Below, piece by piece: positions 35,166-46,636 of a DNA stretch of 64,000 bases. Position 1 is the first letter of the stretch, and each line of letters starts with the position of its first letter. Location: positions 1,162,255-1,226,254 of the forward strand of contig NZ_LR733817.1 in assembly GCF_902506165.1 (NCBI RefSeq), written 5' to 3'. Position numbers and translations under genes: made by a program. The stretch comes from Bosea sp. 29B. GTDB lineage: Bacteria; Pseudomonadota; Alphaproteobacteria; Rhizobiales; Beijerinckiaceae. The notes below the pieces were generated by a model. The model saw nothing but the letters and a program-made list of their open reading frames with translations. It was not told where the DNA came from and searched no databases.

Positions 35166-36188
35166 ATGCCCCTGCTCGAGATCGAAAACCTCAGCGTCGA
35201 GTTCCCGACTTCCCAGGGAACCCTGCGCGCGGTCGACCGTATCGACCTCACCCTCGACGAGGGCGAGGTGCTCGGCGTCGTCGGCGAATCCGGCTCCGGC
35301 AAGAGCGTCACCATGCTCGCGCTGATGGGCCTCGTCGGTTATCCCGGCCGCGTCCGCGCCGACAAGCTGCGCTTCGACGGCCGCGACCTGCTGACCATGT
35401 CCGCCCGCGAGCGCCGCCAGCTCACCGGCAAGGACGTGGCCATGATCTTCCAGGAGCCGAGCACCAGCCTGAACCCCTGCTTCACCATCGGCTTCCAGCT
35501 CGCCGAGACCTTGAGGAAGCACGAGGGCATGGACGGCAAGGCTGCAAAGCGCCGCTCGATCGAGTTGCTCGAGCAGGTCGGCATTCCGGCCCCGGAGAGC
35601 CGCCTCAAGGCGTTCCCGCATCAGATGTCGGGCGGCATGAACCAGCGCGTGATGATCGCCATGGCGATCGCCTGCAATCCGCGCCTGCTGATCGCCGACG
35701 AGCCGACCACCGCGCTCGACGTCACCATCCAGGCGCAGATCCTCGACCTCCTGATGTCGCTGCAGAAGGAGCGCGACATGGCGCTCGTCCTGATCACCCA
35801 CAATATGGGCGTCGTCGCCGAGACCGCGCAGCGCATCATGGTGATGTATGCCGGGCAGATCATGGAGGAGCGCAAGGTCGACGCGCTGTTCTCCGCTCCG
35901 CAGCATCCCTATTCCGCCGCGCTGCTCGCCGCCCTGCCCGAGCGCAGCGAAGGTGCGAACCGCCTCGCCACCATCCCCGGCATGGTGCCCGGCCTCAACG
36001 ACCGTCCGAAGGGCTGCCTGTTCAGCCCGCGCTGCGCCTACGCCACCCAGCATTCGCGGACCGTCCAGCCGCAGCTCCGGCCTTGGGCTGACGGCCATGT
36101 GCGCTGCCATTACCCGCTCGGCGATCCCCAGCGCGAGGCGGAGCGCGCCCGCGACGAAGCCGGCGCGACGACGGAGGCGACCCGATGA
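35166..36188 (+). CDS. dppD: Dipeptide ABC importer ATPase DppD
   Basis: A 340-residue ATPase with Walker A GESGSGKS near residue 40, the Q-loop [12 protein letters not shown], signature [14 protein letters not shown] and Walker [14 protein letters not shown]. The C-terminal extension typical of peptide importers is present with cysteines in [18 protein letters not shown] and VRCHYPL. In other DppD/OppD proteins a third cysteine sits where this one has Ser (QHSRT), so the four-cysteine set described as a [4Fe-4S] site in related importers is incomplete. The stop overlaps dppF by 4 bases. Confidence 0.94.
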   Translation: MPLLEIENLSVEFPTSQGTLRAVDRIDLTLDEGEVLGVVGESGSGKSVTMLALMGLVGYPGRVRADKLRFDGRDLLTMSARERRQLTGKDVAMIFQEPSTSLNPCFTIGFQLAETLRKHEGMDGKAAKRRSIELLEQVGIPAPESRLKAFPHQMSGGMNQRVMIAMAIACNPRLLIADEPTTALDVTIQAQILDLLMSLQKERDMALVLITHNMGVVAETAQRIMVMYAGQIMEERKVDALFSAPQHPYSAALLAALPERSEGANRLATIPGMVPGLNDRPKGCLFSPRCAYATQHSRTVQPQLRPWADGHVRCHYPLGDPQREAERARDEAGATTEATR

Positions 36189-37168
36189 GCAATCCCGTCA
36201 TCGAAGCCCGCGAACTGGTCCAGACCTATCAGGTCAGGCAGGGGCTGTTCCGCCCGCCGGCGCAGTTGCAGGCGGTCAACAAGGTCTCTTTTGCGGTCGA
36301 AGCCGGACGCACCTTGGCTGTCGTCGGCGAATCCGGCTGCGGAAAATCGACGCTCGCCCGCATGGCGACGCTGATCGAGAAGCCGACCTCCGGCTCTCTC
36401 ACCCTGGATGGCCTCGACGCAGTCTCGCCGCCGGCGAGCGAGCAGCGCCGCCTGCGCCGCACCGTCCAGTTCGTCTTCCAGAACCCCTATGGCTCGCTCA
36501 ACCCGCGCAAGAAGATCGGCACGATCCTCGAGGAGCCGCTGCTGATCAACACCGACCTTTCCAAGGCCGAGCGCACCGAGAAGGCCCGCGCCATGATGGC
36601 CAAGGTCGGCCTGCGGCCGGAGCACTATGCCCGCTACCCGCACATGTTCTCGGGCGGCCAGCGCCAGCGCATCGCGATCGCCCGCGCACTGATCCTGTCG
36701 CCGAAGGTGGTGGTCGCGGACGAGCCGGTCTCGGCGCTCGACATCTCGATCCAGGCGCAGGTTCTCAACCTGCTCGCCGACCTGCAGGACGAGCTCAAAC
36801 TCGCCTATCTCTTCATCTCCCATGATCTCAGCGTCGTCCGCCACATCGCCCATGACGTGATGGTGATGTATCTCGGCAATGCCATCGAGCACGGGCCGAA
36901 GGAGCGCATCTACGCCCGCCCCTTGCATCCCTATACACAGGCGCTGCTCGCCTCGACGCCGCGCGTCGGCGGCGACAAGCGCGAGAAGATCGTGCTGCGC
37001 GGCGAACTGCCCTCGCCGCTCAACCCGCCGACGGGCTGCGTCTTCTCGACCCGCTGCCCCTTCGTCGCCGATCGCTGCCGGACCGAGCGCCCGCAGAAGC
37101 GCGAGGTCGACGGACGGAAAGTCGCCTGCCACTACGCCGAGACGTTTTTGGCGAAGGCGGCGGCCTGA
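36185..37168 (+). CDS. dppF: Dipeptide ABC importer ATPase DppF
   Basis: A 327-residue ATPase, partner of DppD. Walker A is GESGCGKS, the Q-loop [13 protein letters not shown], the signature [15 protein letters not shown] and Walker [13 protein letters not shown]. The C-terminal peptide-importer domain keeps all four cysteines in [18 protein letters not shown] and VACHYAE. The start codon overlaps the dppD stop. It closes the dpp operon and is followed by the family B repeat on the way to a convergent gene. Confidence 0.94.
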   Translation: MSNPVIEARELVQTYQVRQGLFRPPAQLQAVNKVSFAVEAGRTLAVVGESGCGKSTLARMATLIEKPTSGSLTLDGLDAVSPPASEQRRLRRTVQFVFQNPYGSLNPRKKIGTILEEPLLINTDLSKAERTEKARAMMAKVGLRPEHYARYPHMFSGGQRQRIAIARALILSPKVVVADEPVSALDISIQAQVLNLLADLQDELKLAYLFISHDLSVVRHIAHDVMVMYLGNAIEHGPKERIYARPLHPYTQALLASTPRVGGDKREKIVLRGELPSPLNPPTGCVFSTRCPFVADRCRTERPQKREVDGRKVACHYAETFLAKAAA

Positions 37169-37205
37169 GCCCGGGCGAAGCTTAGGCTTCGACACCTATC
37201 ACACT

Positions 37206-37316
37206 GTCATCCCGGACAAGCCGCGTCAGCGGCGCCGATCCGGGATCCATTCCGGAGCCTTTCCGAAAGAGGTTCCGGAATGGGTCCCGGGTCTCCCTCC
37301 GGTCGCCCGGGACGAC
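37206..37316. repeat. Palindromic intergenic repeat, family B, copy 2
   Basis: A 111-base element between the convergent dppF and double-ATPase genes, inverted relative to 27825-27934. The ends are gtcatcccgg and ccgggacgac. The inner dyad is ttccggagcc around ggttccggaa. The remaining part of 37169-37433 holds a small caggcc/ggcctg hairpin near 37400 and nothing else clear. Confidence 0.85.
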
Positions 37317-37433
37317 TCGCGCCTTTTCTGCAAGAAAGCGCCTAACACCTTTGGCGCTCCATCGCGTCTTGTCGTGTACATAGGCTCCGGGCTCAGGCCT
37401 TCGGCCTGCCCCGGAAAGACGCCGCGGCTCCGC

Positions 37434-39284
37434 TCACGCCACCTTGGCAATGACCGGCTTGGCTTCCCACTCCTCGCCCCAGATCATCACGGCATGGCCG
37501 GGCGAGACCTCGCGGTACTGGCGCACCGGCGGAACGTAGTCGGCCGGACGGATCGGGCTCTTGATCTCGTCGTTCGAGACCGGGCGCTTCTGCAGGCGCC
37601 GGGCCGGATCGGCGATCGGCACCGCCGCCAGCAGCCGCTTGGTGTAGGGGTGCTGCGGATTGCCGAAGATCGCCTCGCGCGGGCCGATCTCGACGATCTC
37701 GCCGAGATACATCACCGCGACGCGGTGGCTGACGCGCTCGACCACCGCCATGTCGTGCGAGATGAAGAGATAGCCCAGCCCCATCCTCGCCTGCAGGTCG
37801 AGCATCAGGTTGACCACCTGCGCCTTGACGGAAACGTCGAGCGCCGAAACCGCTTCGTCCGCCACGATCAGGCGCGGCTCGACCGCGAGCGCGCGGGCAA
37901 TGCAGATGCGCTGGCGCTGGCCGCCGGAGAATTCGTGCGGGAAGCGGCTCGCCATGTCGGGCAGCAGGCCGACCCGCTTCAGGAGGTCCGCAACCTTGTC
38001 GCGCGCCTCGGAACGGCTGGCGAGGTTGTTGATCAGCAGCGGCTCGGCGATCGCGGCGCCGACATTCATGCGCGGGTTGAGCGAGGCGAACGGATCCTGG
38101 AAGATCATCTGCATGCGCTTGCGCTGCTCGCGCAGCTCGCCCTGGCTGAGCTTGAGCACGTCGACGCCATCGAGCAGCACCGAGCCGGAGAGCGGCTCGA
38201 CCAGGCGCAGCACCGAGCGGCCCGTCGTCGACTTGCCGCAGCCGGATTCGCCGACCAGCGCCAGCGTCTCGCCCGCCTTCAGGCTGAAGGAGACGTTCTC
38301 GACCGCATGCACCCGGCCCTTGACCGAGGAGAGCAGGCCCGAGCGGATCTCGAAGCGTGTCGTCAGCCCCGAGACTTCCAGTACCGGGCGCTCGGCTGCC
38401 TGGACCGTATCGGGAGTTTCGGTCGGGACATCGGATTCGCCAGTCGCACGGTCGACCACCGGGAAGCGCATCGGACGCCCACGGCCGATCATTGAGCCCA
38501 GCCGCGGCACGGCCGAAAGCAGCGCCTTGGTGTAGGGCTTCTGCGGGTTTGCGAAGATATCTTCGGTCGCGCCGGTCTCGACCTCGTCGCCATTGTACAT
38601 GACGACGGTGCGGTCGGCGATCTCGGCGACGACGCCCATGTCGTGGGTGATGAAGAGGACCGACATGCCCTCTTCCTGCTGCAGCTGCTTGATCAGCTCC
38701 AGAATCTGCGCCTGGATCGTCACGTCGAGCGCGGTCGTCGGCTCGTCGGCGATCAGGAGCTTCGGCTTGCAGGCCAGCGCCATCGCGATCATCACGCGCT
38801 GACGCATGCCGCCGGAGAAGCGGTGCGGATATTCGTGGAAGCGCGACTTCGCCGAGGGGATCTTGACCTTCTCCAGCAGGCGCACCGTCTCGGCCTCGGC
38901 CTCGGAGCGCGACAGGCCGCGATGCAGGATCAGCGCCTCGGCGATCTGGAAGCCGATGGTCAGCACCGGGTTCAGCGAGGTCATCGGCTCCTGGAAGATC
39001 ATCGCGATATCGTTGCCGCGGATCTGACGCATCTGCGCATCCGGCAGGGTCAGGAGTTCCTTGCCGTTGAGCTTGATCGAGCCCTCGATCTTGCTGGAGC
39101 TCGGCGGGGTCAGCCGCATGATCGAGAGCGCGGTGACGCTCTTGCCGGAACCGGATTCACCGACCACCGCCAGCGTTTCCTGCGGCTTGATGTCGAAGGA
39201 GATGTTGCGCACCACCGGCTTCCAGAGTCCTTCGACCCGGAACGAGGTCGTCAGGTTCGAGACCGAGAGGATCGGAGAGGTCAT
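37434..39284 (-). CDS. Double ABC ATPase of the peptide/glutathione importer family
   Basis: A 616-residue protein with two complete ATPase halves, as in GsiA/YejF. The first half (about residues 5-260) has Walker A GESGSGKS, signature [14 protein letters not shown] and Walker [14 protein letters not shown]. The second half (about 300-560) has Walker A GESGCGKS, signature [15 protein letters not shown] and Walker [14 protein letters not shown], where the usual DEP is DEA. No permease or binding protein stands next to it, so it is an orphan that probably serves a transporter encoded elsewhere. It is convergent with the dpp operon. The upstream 282 bases show no clear signal. Confidence 0.9.
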   Translation of the reverse strand: MTSPILSVSNLTTSFRVEGLWKPVVRNISFDIKPQETLAVVGESGSGKSVTALSIMRLTPPSSSKIEGSIKLNGKELLTLPDAQMRQIRGNDIAMIFQEPMTSLNPVLTIGFQIAEALILHRGLSRSEAEAETVRLLEKVKIPSAKSRFHEYPHRFSGGMRQRVMIAMALACKPKLLIADEPTTALDVTIQAQILELIKQLQQEEGMSVLFITHDMGVVAEIADRTVVMYNGDEVETGATEDIFANPQKPYTKALLSAVPRLGSMIGRGRPMRFPVVDRATGESDVPTETPDTVQAAERPVLEVSGLTTRFEIRSGLLSSVKGRVHAVENVSFSLKAGETLALVGESGCGKSTTGRSVLRLVEPLSGSVLLDGVDVLKLSQGELREQRKRMQMIFQDPFASLNPRMNVGAAIAEPLLINNLASRSEARDKVADLLKRVGLLPDMASRFPHEFSGGQRQRICIARALAVEPRLIVADEAVSALDVSVKAQVVNLMLDLQARMGLGYLFISHDMAVVERVSHRVAVMYLGEIVEIGPREAIFGNPQHPYTKRLLAAVPIADPARRLQKRPVSNDEIKSPIRPADYVPPVRQYREVSPGHAVMIWGEEWEAKPVIAKVA

Positions 39285-39566
39285 GCCAGGTCCTTCTTAG
39301 CGATCTGATTGGGCTGCGGACCGGGCACAAGCGCCCACCCCGCGGCCGGTGGGCCGGGTTCAAAGTCGTGTCAGAATACCCAGAGCGCGGCGGATGTCAG
39401 CAGCCGGCGTCATAAAAGATTCAGCACCCTGCCTGCTTTTTGCGCCGGTGCACGACCGAACTGCACGGCCTGCGCGCTGATTGAAGTACGACTCGCGTCT
39501 ACATTGCATAGCAAAACCGGGCGGCGGAGCAGCGTCCTGCGCCGCTTCGAGATCCCGCACGCCGCA

Positions 39567-40541
39567 TCAGATTGGTACGCTCGTCTCGCTCGCCTGTGCC
39601 TGACCGGTGTAGAGCCCGGCCTCGTCGCGGAGCCAGCCGACGAAGGCCTGGACATTGACGTTCTCGTCGAAGCGCTTGGGGTAGACGACGAAATAGGCGT
39701 CCTCGCAGCGCATCCGATGCGGGCAGGCGACCATCAGCGCTCCCGACTGGATCTCCTCCCGGACCAGGAAGTCCGGAAGGATCGCGACGCCGATCCCGGC
39801 GATCGCGGCCTGGATCACGAGGGAATAATACTCGAATTTCGGCCCGGCGATGCCGTTGACGCCGCTGGCGCCGGCGTCAGTAAGCCAGTCGCGCCAGAGA
39901 TAGGGCCGGGTCGTGTGCTGCAGCAATGGCAGGCGGGCAAAACCCTCGGGGCTGGCCAGCGCCTCGCCGCCGATCAGCTCGGGTGCGCAGACCGGGATCA
40001 CATGCTCGTCCATCAGGTGGTGGATGCGGGCGCCCAGCCAGGTCGGGCTGCCGAAGTGGATCGCGGCATGCGCCTTGTCCTCCTCGAAGCTGAACGGCCG
40101 GATCTTCGAGATCAGGTTGATGTCGATCGTCGGATGCGCCGCGATGAAGCGGGCGAGGCGCGGCACCAGCCAGCGCGAGCCGAAGGTCGGCAGGCAGGCG
40201 ACGGTCAGGACGCCGCCCTTGCGGCCATGCGAGAGCAGCCGGGTGGTCGCGACCTCGACCCGGTTCAAGAGGCTGCGCAGCTCCTCGGCATATTCCTCGG
40301 CCGCAACGGTCGGGGTCAGTCGCTGCTTGTCGCGGAGGAACAGGTTCTGGCCAAGCAACTCCTCCAGCGCAGCCAGGCGGCGGCTGACGGCGCTCTGCGT
40401 TAGATTGAGCTCCGCCGCGGCGCGCGTGACGCTGCGGTGGCGCGCGACCGCCTCGAAGCAGGCGAGATCCCGGGTCGGTGGCAAGGTCCTGCGCACGGAT
40501 CTCGCTCCCATCCGCTCATTCCAATCCGGAATGATCTGCAT
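39567..40541 (-). CDS. LysR family transcriptional regulator
   Basis: A 324-residue LysR-type regulator with the N-terminal helix-turn-helix RDLACFEAVARHRSV, AAAELNLTQSAVSRRLAALE and the effector domain beginning LTVACLPTFGSRWLVPRL. The domain order and the C-terminal VGWLRDEAG match the GcvA-like group. A later methionine at 40511 is an alternative start. It is divergent from the operon at 40682 with 140 bases between, so it likely controls that peptide-type importer and itself. Confidence 0.88.
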   Translation of the reverse strand: MQIIPDWNERMGARSVRRTLPPTRDLACFEAVARHRSVTRAAAELNLTQSAVSRRLAALEELLGQNLFLRDKQRLTPTVAAEEYAEELRSLLNRVEVATTRLLSHGRKGGVLTVACLPTFGSRWLVPRLARFIAAHPTIDINLISKIRPFSFEEDKAHAAIHFGSPTWLGARIHHLMDEHVIPVCAPELIGGEALASPEGFARLPLLQHTTRPYLWRDWLTDAGASGVNGIAGPKFEYYSLVIQAAIAGIGVAILPDFLVREEIQSGALMVACPHRMRCEDAYFVVYPKRFDENVNVQAFVGWLRDEAGLYTGQAQASETSVPI

Positions 40542-40681
40542 CGGAAATCAGCAATGGGCAAGCCGGCTGCCCGGCCCTAGCTTCCCGAGCGAGGGAACGC
40601 GACAGGCAAATCGTGACACGAGCGCTCTTAGAGAGCCGCCGGGCGACTTGTCTGTCCGATAGAACAAGAAGGGGGAGGACG

Positions 40682-42289
40682 ATGAGGCTGGCGACGGCAT
40701 TCGCAGGCGCGCTGATCGGGCTCGGCGCAAGCATGGCTCTGGCGCAGCAGCCGGTTCCCGAGATCAAGGTGCTGACCTGGCCGGCCGCCAAGTACCAGCA
40801 CTATTTCGAGACCTCCAATTATGTCGCCGAGGGCTGGCGCAAGCTCGGCCTGAAGGTCACGCTCGACCCGCAGCCCTTCCCCAATCCGATGCTGTCGAAA
40901 TGGTTCAAGGAGCATGATTTCGACGTGGTGATGTCGGTCCTCTCGGGCTCGCCGCAGCGCTCGGAGCCCGACTTCTTCACCAACGCCCAGTTCAATTCGC
41001 GCAACAGCGCGCCGGGCGACTCCAATGTCGGCTCCTTCTCCAGCCCGAAGGTCGACGAACTCGGTGGCAGGCAGCTCGCGCTCTATGACGCGCAGGAGCG
41101 CCGCAAGGTGATCCACGAATTGCAGCGCGCCCTGGCAGACGAGCAGCCCGAGGCGGTCCTCGCCTATGTCGTCAACACCTTCGCGATGAACACCGCCAAG
41201 GTCGAGATCCCCGGCTATGAAGACACTTCGGACGGGCCGCGCTCGCTCTGGAACATGCTGCGCCTGACCTCCAAGGCCGGTACTGCCGTGAAGATCGGCC
41301 GCACCATCGACCAGGGCACCTTCAACCCGCTGGCCGCGACGATCGTCGAGGACTTCAACACGCTGAGCCTGGTCTACGACAAGCTGGTCGAGCTCGGTGC
41401 CGACGGCTCGCCGCGCATGTGGCTGGCTGAGGCGCTGGAGGTGGTCGATCCCACCACCGTGGTGGTCAAGCTCCGCCAGGGCCACAGCTTCAGCGACGGC
41501 AAGCCAGTCACCGCCGAGGACGTGAAATTCTCCTTTGACTATTTGAAGCGCTGGGACGCGGCCTATTTCAAGAAATACCTGGAGAAGCTCGCTTCGGTCG
41601 AGGTCGTCGACCCCACGACGGTGCGCTTCAAGCTCACCGAGGCTTATGCGCCCTTCATCATCAACACGCTCGGCCAGGTGCTGATCCTGCCCAAGCATGT
41701 CTGGGGGGACGTAGTCGAGAAGACCGGCATCGCCAAGCCGCAGGATTTCCGCAACATGCCGCTCGTCGGCAGTGGCCCCTACACGCTGCGCTACTGGCGC
41801 GAAGGCCAGGAGATCTCGCTGCAGCGTCGCGCCGATCATTTCGCCAAGCCGGCCTCCGATCTGCTGATCGTCGTCTTCGGCTCGGCCGAGCTCGTCGGCG
41901 CCTCCCTGAAGAAGGGTGACATCGACGTCTCCTTCCAGCCGATCGTGCCGACGGTGGTCAAGGAGTTCGCCGCCGAGAAGAACGTCAAGCTGATTCAGGC
42001 GCGCTCGAACGGACACATGTCGATGCGCTACAACACCACCCGCCCGGCGCTCGCCAGCAAGGCGCTGCGCCAGGCCATGGCCCATGCCATCCCCTATAAC
42101 GCGATCATCGAGGAAGTGCTGGGTGGCGACGCCGGCCGCAGCGCCACGCCGATCGTCCCGGTCAACGCCTTCTGGCACGACGCTTCGATCCCGTTGCCGG
42201 CCTACGACATCGACAAGGCCAAAGCGATCCTGAAGGCCGCCGGCTACAGCTGGGGCCCGGACGGCGCCCTGCGCGCCCCGGCGAAGTGA
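40682..42289 (+). CDS. SBP family 5 binding protein with apparent circular permutation
   Basis: A 535-residue periplasmic binding protein of an importer with DppBCDF-like partners. A Sec signal covers residues 1-22. The mature protein does not start with the family's usual N-terminus. Residues about 27-195 look like the canonical C-terminal segment (VAEGWRKLGLKVTL, HDFDVVMSVLSGSPQRSEPD, SNVGSFSSPKVDEL, LADEQPEAVLAYVV). Residues about 200-535 then give the canonical beginning and middle (VKIGRTIDQGTFNPL, SFSDGKPVTAEDVKFSFDYL, LVGSGPYTLRYW) and end on AKAILKAAGYSWGPDG, the motif that elsewhere precedes the C-terminal third. Start fixed by a ggggagg site. Its stop overlaps a possible GTG start of the next gene. 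Confidence 0.9.
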   Translation: MRLATAFAGALIGLGASMALAQQPVPEIKVLTWPAAKYQHYFETSNYVAEGWRKLGLKVTLDPQPFPNPMLSKWFKEHDFDVVMSVLSGSPQRSEPDFFTNAQFNSRNSAPGDSNVGSFSSPKVDELGGRQLALYDAQERRKVIHELQRALADEQPEAVLAYVVNTFAMNTAKVEIPGYEDTSDGPRSLWNMLRLTSKAGTAVKIGRTIDQGTFNPLAATIVEDFNTLSLVYDKLVELGADGSPRMWLAEALEVVDPTTVVVKLRQGHSFSDGKPVTAEDVKFSFDYLKRWDAAYFKKYLEKLASVEVVDPTTVRFKLTEAYAPFIINTLGQVLILPKHVWGDVVEKTGIAKPQDFRNMPLVGSGPYTLRYWREGQEISLQRRADHFAKPASDLLIVVFGSAELVGASLKKGDIDVSFQPIVPTVVKEFAAEKNVKLIQARSNGHMSMRYNTTRPALASKALRQAMAHAIPYNAIIEEVLGGDAGRSATPIVPVNAFWHDASIPLPAYDIDKAKAILKAAGYSWGPDGALRAPAK

Positions 42290-43164
42290 TTACCGCCGGT
42301 CGCGCGAGCATTGCGCCGATGATCGACGTCCGCGACCTGACCAAACACTATGCCGCGGCGGCGGGCCTGCGCTCGCTGCTGCCCGGCCGGCGTGGCGAGG
42401 TCACGCGGGCTGTCGAGGGGGTGAGCTTCGATATCGGCGCCGGCGAGGTGCTCGGCCTCGTCGGCGAATCCGGCTCGGGCAAGTCGACGACCGGGCGCCT
42501 GCTGGTCGGGCTGGAGACGCCGAGCTCCGGCACGATCCGGATTGACGGCACCGACAGCGCCAACGCCCGTGCTCGCGACAGGAAGGCCTTCCATCGCCAG
42601 GTCCAGATGATCTTCCAGGACCCCTATGGCGCACTCAACCCGCAGCATACGGTCGAGGAGCTGGTCGGCCGGCCGCTGCTTTACCAGGGCGTCCGCGACC
42701 GCGCCAAGGTGGCGGCGAGCGTCCGTGACGCCCTCGCGGAAGTCGGCCTCAACCCGCCCGAAAGCTATCTTGCCAAGCATCCGCACGAGCTGAGCGGCGG
42801 CCAGCGCCAGCGTGTCTGCATCGCCCGCGCGATCATCCTCGAACCGCGCTTCATCGTCGCCGACGAGCCGGTCTCGATGCTCGACGTCTCGATCAAATGG
42901 GACATCGTGCGCCTGCTCAAGCGCCTCGCCCGCGATCGCGGAATCGCCATGCTCTACATCACCCATGACCTCGCCACGGTCGGCGCGGTCTGCGACCGGC
43001 TCGCCATCATGTATCGCGGCCGCATCGTCGAGACCGGCCCGGTCGAGGCGGTGCTGTCAGCGCCGAGCGACGCCTATACGCGCACGCTGATCGCAGCGAT
43101 CCCCTCGGCCGATCCCGACATCGTCCGGGTGCCGCCGCCCGCTCTCCAACAAGCGGCGGGCTGA
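42286..43164 (+). CDS. Peptide-type ABC importer ATPase (DppF-like)
   Basis: A 292-residue ATPase with Walker [10 protein letters not shown]-loop IFQDPYGALNPQ, signature LSGGQRQRVCIARAI and Walker B FIVADEPVSMLDV. It has the N-terminal insertion AAGLRSLLPGRRGEVTRA typical of DppF/OppF proteins, but it lacks the four-cysteine C-terminal tail and ends soon after SAPSDAYTRTLIAAIPSAD. The GTG at 42286 overlaps the preceding stop (GTGA); an in-frame ATG at 42319 is the alternative. It is encoded before its permeases, the reverse of the dpp order. Confidence 0.88.
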   Translation: MITAGRASIAPMIDVRDLTKHYAAAAGLRSLLPGRRGEVTRAVEGVSFDIGAGEVLGLVGESGSGKSTTGRLLVGLETPSSGTIRIDGTDSANARARDRKAFHRQVQMIFQDPYGALNPQHTVEELVGRPLLYQGVRDRAKVAASVRDALAEVGLNPPESYLAKHPHELSGGQRQRVCIARAIILEPRFIVADEPVSMLDVSIKWDIVRLLKRLARDRGIAMLYITHDLATVGAVCDRLAIMYRGRIVETGPVEAVLSAPSDAYTRTLIAAIPSADPDIVRVPPPALQQAAG

Positions 43165-43167
43165 ACC

Positions 43168-44139
43168 ATGGCCGGCTATCTCCTGCGTCGCTTCTGCCAC
43201 ATGGTCCTGACGCTGTTCGCCATGGCGACGCTGATGTTCTTCCTGTTCCGGCTCCTGCCGGGCGACCCGACCGCAACGGTGATCAGCCCCTCGCTCTATC
43301 CCAAGGCGCAGGAGGCGATGCGCCAGCAATTCGGGCTCGATCGGCCGCTCTTCGAGCAGTATCTCCTCTATCTGCGCAATCTCTGCGTCCTCGATTTCGG
43401 CTTCTCCTTCCAGACCAACCGGCCGGTCTTCGAGATGATTCAGGGCCGCCTGCTCAATACGATCCTGCTGATCCTGCCCTCGATGCTCGCCGCCTATCTC
43501 CTGGGCGCGGTCATCGGCGCGATCGCCGCCTGGAAGCGCGGCGGCGCCGCTGAGGTCAGCCTCGTCTTCACCGCGACCGCACTACAATCGGCGCCATTGT
43601 TCTGGCTCGGCATGCTCGCGATCTTGCTGTTCTCGATCAAGCTCGACCTCTTCCCGATCGGCCACATCGTCACGCCCGGGATGTTCCCCGAGCAGGACTG
43701 GCGGATGTATCTCTCCGCCGACTTCCTGCATCACCTCGCACTGCCCTTCCTGGTCAACACGCTCTACCAGCTCTGCTTCCCGCTGCTGCTGATGCGCTCG
43801 ACCATGCTCTCGACCATCGGCGAGGACTATATCGAGCTCGCCCGGATGAAGGGGCTGAGCGAGCGCCGCGTCCTCTTCGGCCATGCCGCCCGCAACGCGC
43901 TGCTGCCGCTGGCGACGACGCTGCCGATGATCCTCGGCTGGGCCGTGGCGGGCTCGGTGGTGATCGAGACAGTGTTCTCCTGGCCGGGCCTCGGCCTCCT
44001 GATGATCGAGGCGATCAGCCGCGCCGATTACCCCGTGGCGCAGGCCGCCTTCCTGCTCATCGCCGTGCTGACCGTCTTCGGCACGTTCATCGCGGACCTG
44101 CTCTACGGTCTGCTCGATCCACGCGTCGTCTACGCCTGA
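43168..44139 (+). CDS. Peptide-type ABC importer permease (DppB-like)
   Basis: A 323-residue inner-membrane permease with six helices and the DppB/OppB pattern: MAGYLLRRFCHMVLTLF at the start, FRLLPGDPTATVISPSLYP, the RSTMLSTIGEDYIELARMKG EAA loop, and FSWPGLGLLMIEAISRADYP near the end. It pairs with the DppC-like gene 3 bases downstream. Together with the ATPases on both sides they form one importer fed by the permuted binding protein. Confidence 0.9.
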   Translation: MAGYLLRRFCHMVLTLFAMATLMFFLFRLLPGDPTATVISPSLYPKAQEAMRQQFGLDRPLFEQYLLYLRNLCVLDFGFSFQTNRPVFEMIQGRLLNTILLILPSMLAAYLLGAVIGAIAAWKRGGAAEVSLVFTATALQSAPLFWLGMLAILLFSIKLDLFPIGHIVTPGMFPEQDWRMYLSADFLHHLALPFLVNTLYQLCFPLLLMRSTMLSTIGEDYIELARMKGLSERRVLFGHAARNALLPLATTLPMILGWAVAGSVVIETVFSWPGLGLLMIEAISRADYPVAQAAFLLIAVLTVFGTFIADLLYGLLDPRVVYA

Positions 44140-44141
44140 TC

Positions 44142-46047
<1,906 letters not shown>

Positions 46048-46123
46048 CGCCTTTCCGAGCTTCGGCCCGCTGATCCCGAGCGAGCGCCCTCGTCCAAGAC
46101 TCAAACCTGCCAAGGAGACCGAC

Positions 46124-46567
46124 GTGAACTACTTCGCCTATGCCAATCTGATGGATATCGACCTGATCCACGGCGTCGCACCCTCGGCAAAGGCGCTCAG
46201 CATCGCCTGCCTCAGGGACTACGAGCTTTCCTTCGGAACGACCACGGACGGCGCCTACAACGGCGCGCGGCTCGCTCCCGTCAAGGGTGCCGAGACCTGG
46301 GGCGTCCATTACGAGCTCTCCGAGAGCGACATGGCGGCGATGGACAAGTCCGCCGGCACCGACAAGGGCCATTGGGCCCATAAATCCATCGTGCTGCACA
46401 CCGCCGCCGGCGAGGTCGTTGCCTCGACGACCTACGACATGCCCAACCCGTCGGCACCGGCAGGTGCGCCGGCGCACTATATCGAGCCGCTGCTCAAGGG
46501 CGCGCGCGCCAACAAGCTGCCGCCGGCCTATATCGCCAAGCTTGAGAAACTGATGAACGGCGCGTGA
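46124..46567 (+). CDS. Gamma-glutamylcyclotransferase-like protein
   Basis: A 147-residue protein of the GGCT/AIG2-like fold. It begins with YFAYANLM, a variant of the YFAYGSNM substrate loop, and has the WGVHYELSESDMAAMD block where the family's catalytic glutamate lies in an LDxxEG motif. Here that motif reads MDKSAG, so the catalytic residue is Ala77. A cyclase role is therefore doubtful; binding of a gamma-glutamyl-like or other amide ligand is possible. The GTG start at 46124 is set by an aaggaga site. It may belong to the importer operon before it. Confidence 0.75.
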   Translation: MNYFAYANLMDIDLIHGVAPSAKALSIACLRDYELSFGTTTDGAYNGARLAPVKGAETWGVHYELSESDMAAMDKSAGTDKGHWAHKSIVLHTAAGEVVASTTYDMPNPSAPAGAPAHYIEPLLKGARANKLPPAYIAKLEKLMNGA

Positions 46568-46636
46568 TCTGCGCCGTCAGCGCCTGTTTCGGGATTGCGG
46601 CGACCTTCCAGGCGGAGGCCGCCGCAATCACCCACC

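Noticed and set aside
36879..38495. 538-residue plus-strand frame over dppF and the double ATPase
   Set aside because: It runs across the repeat and two real genes on both strands, and it shows no recognisable domain.
40682..42289. Binding protein as a fusion of two genes or a frameshifted pseudogene
   Set aside because: The frame is open throughout, has one signal peptide, and the pieces complete one family fold in exchanged order.
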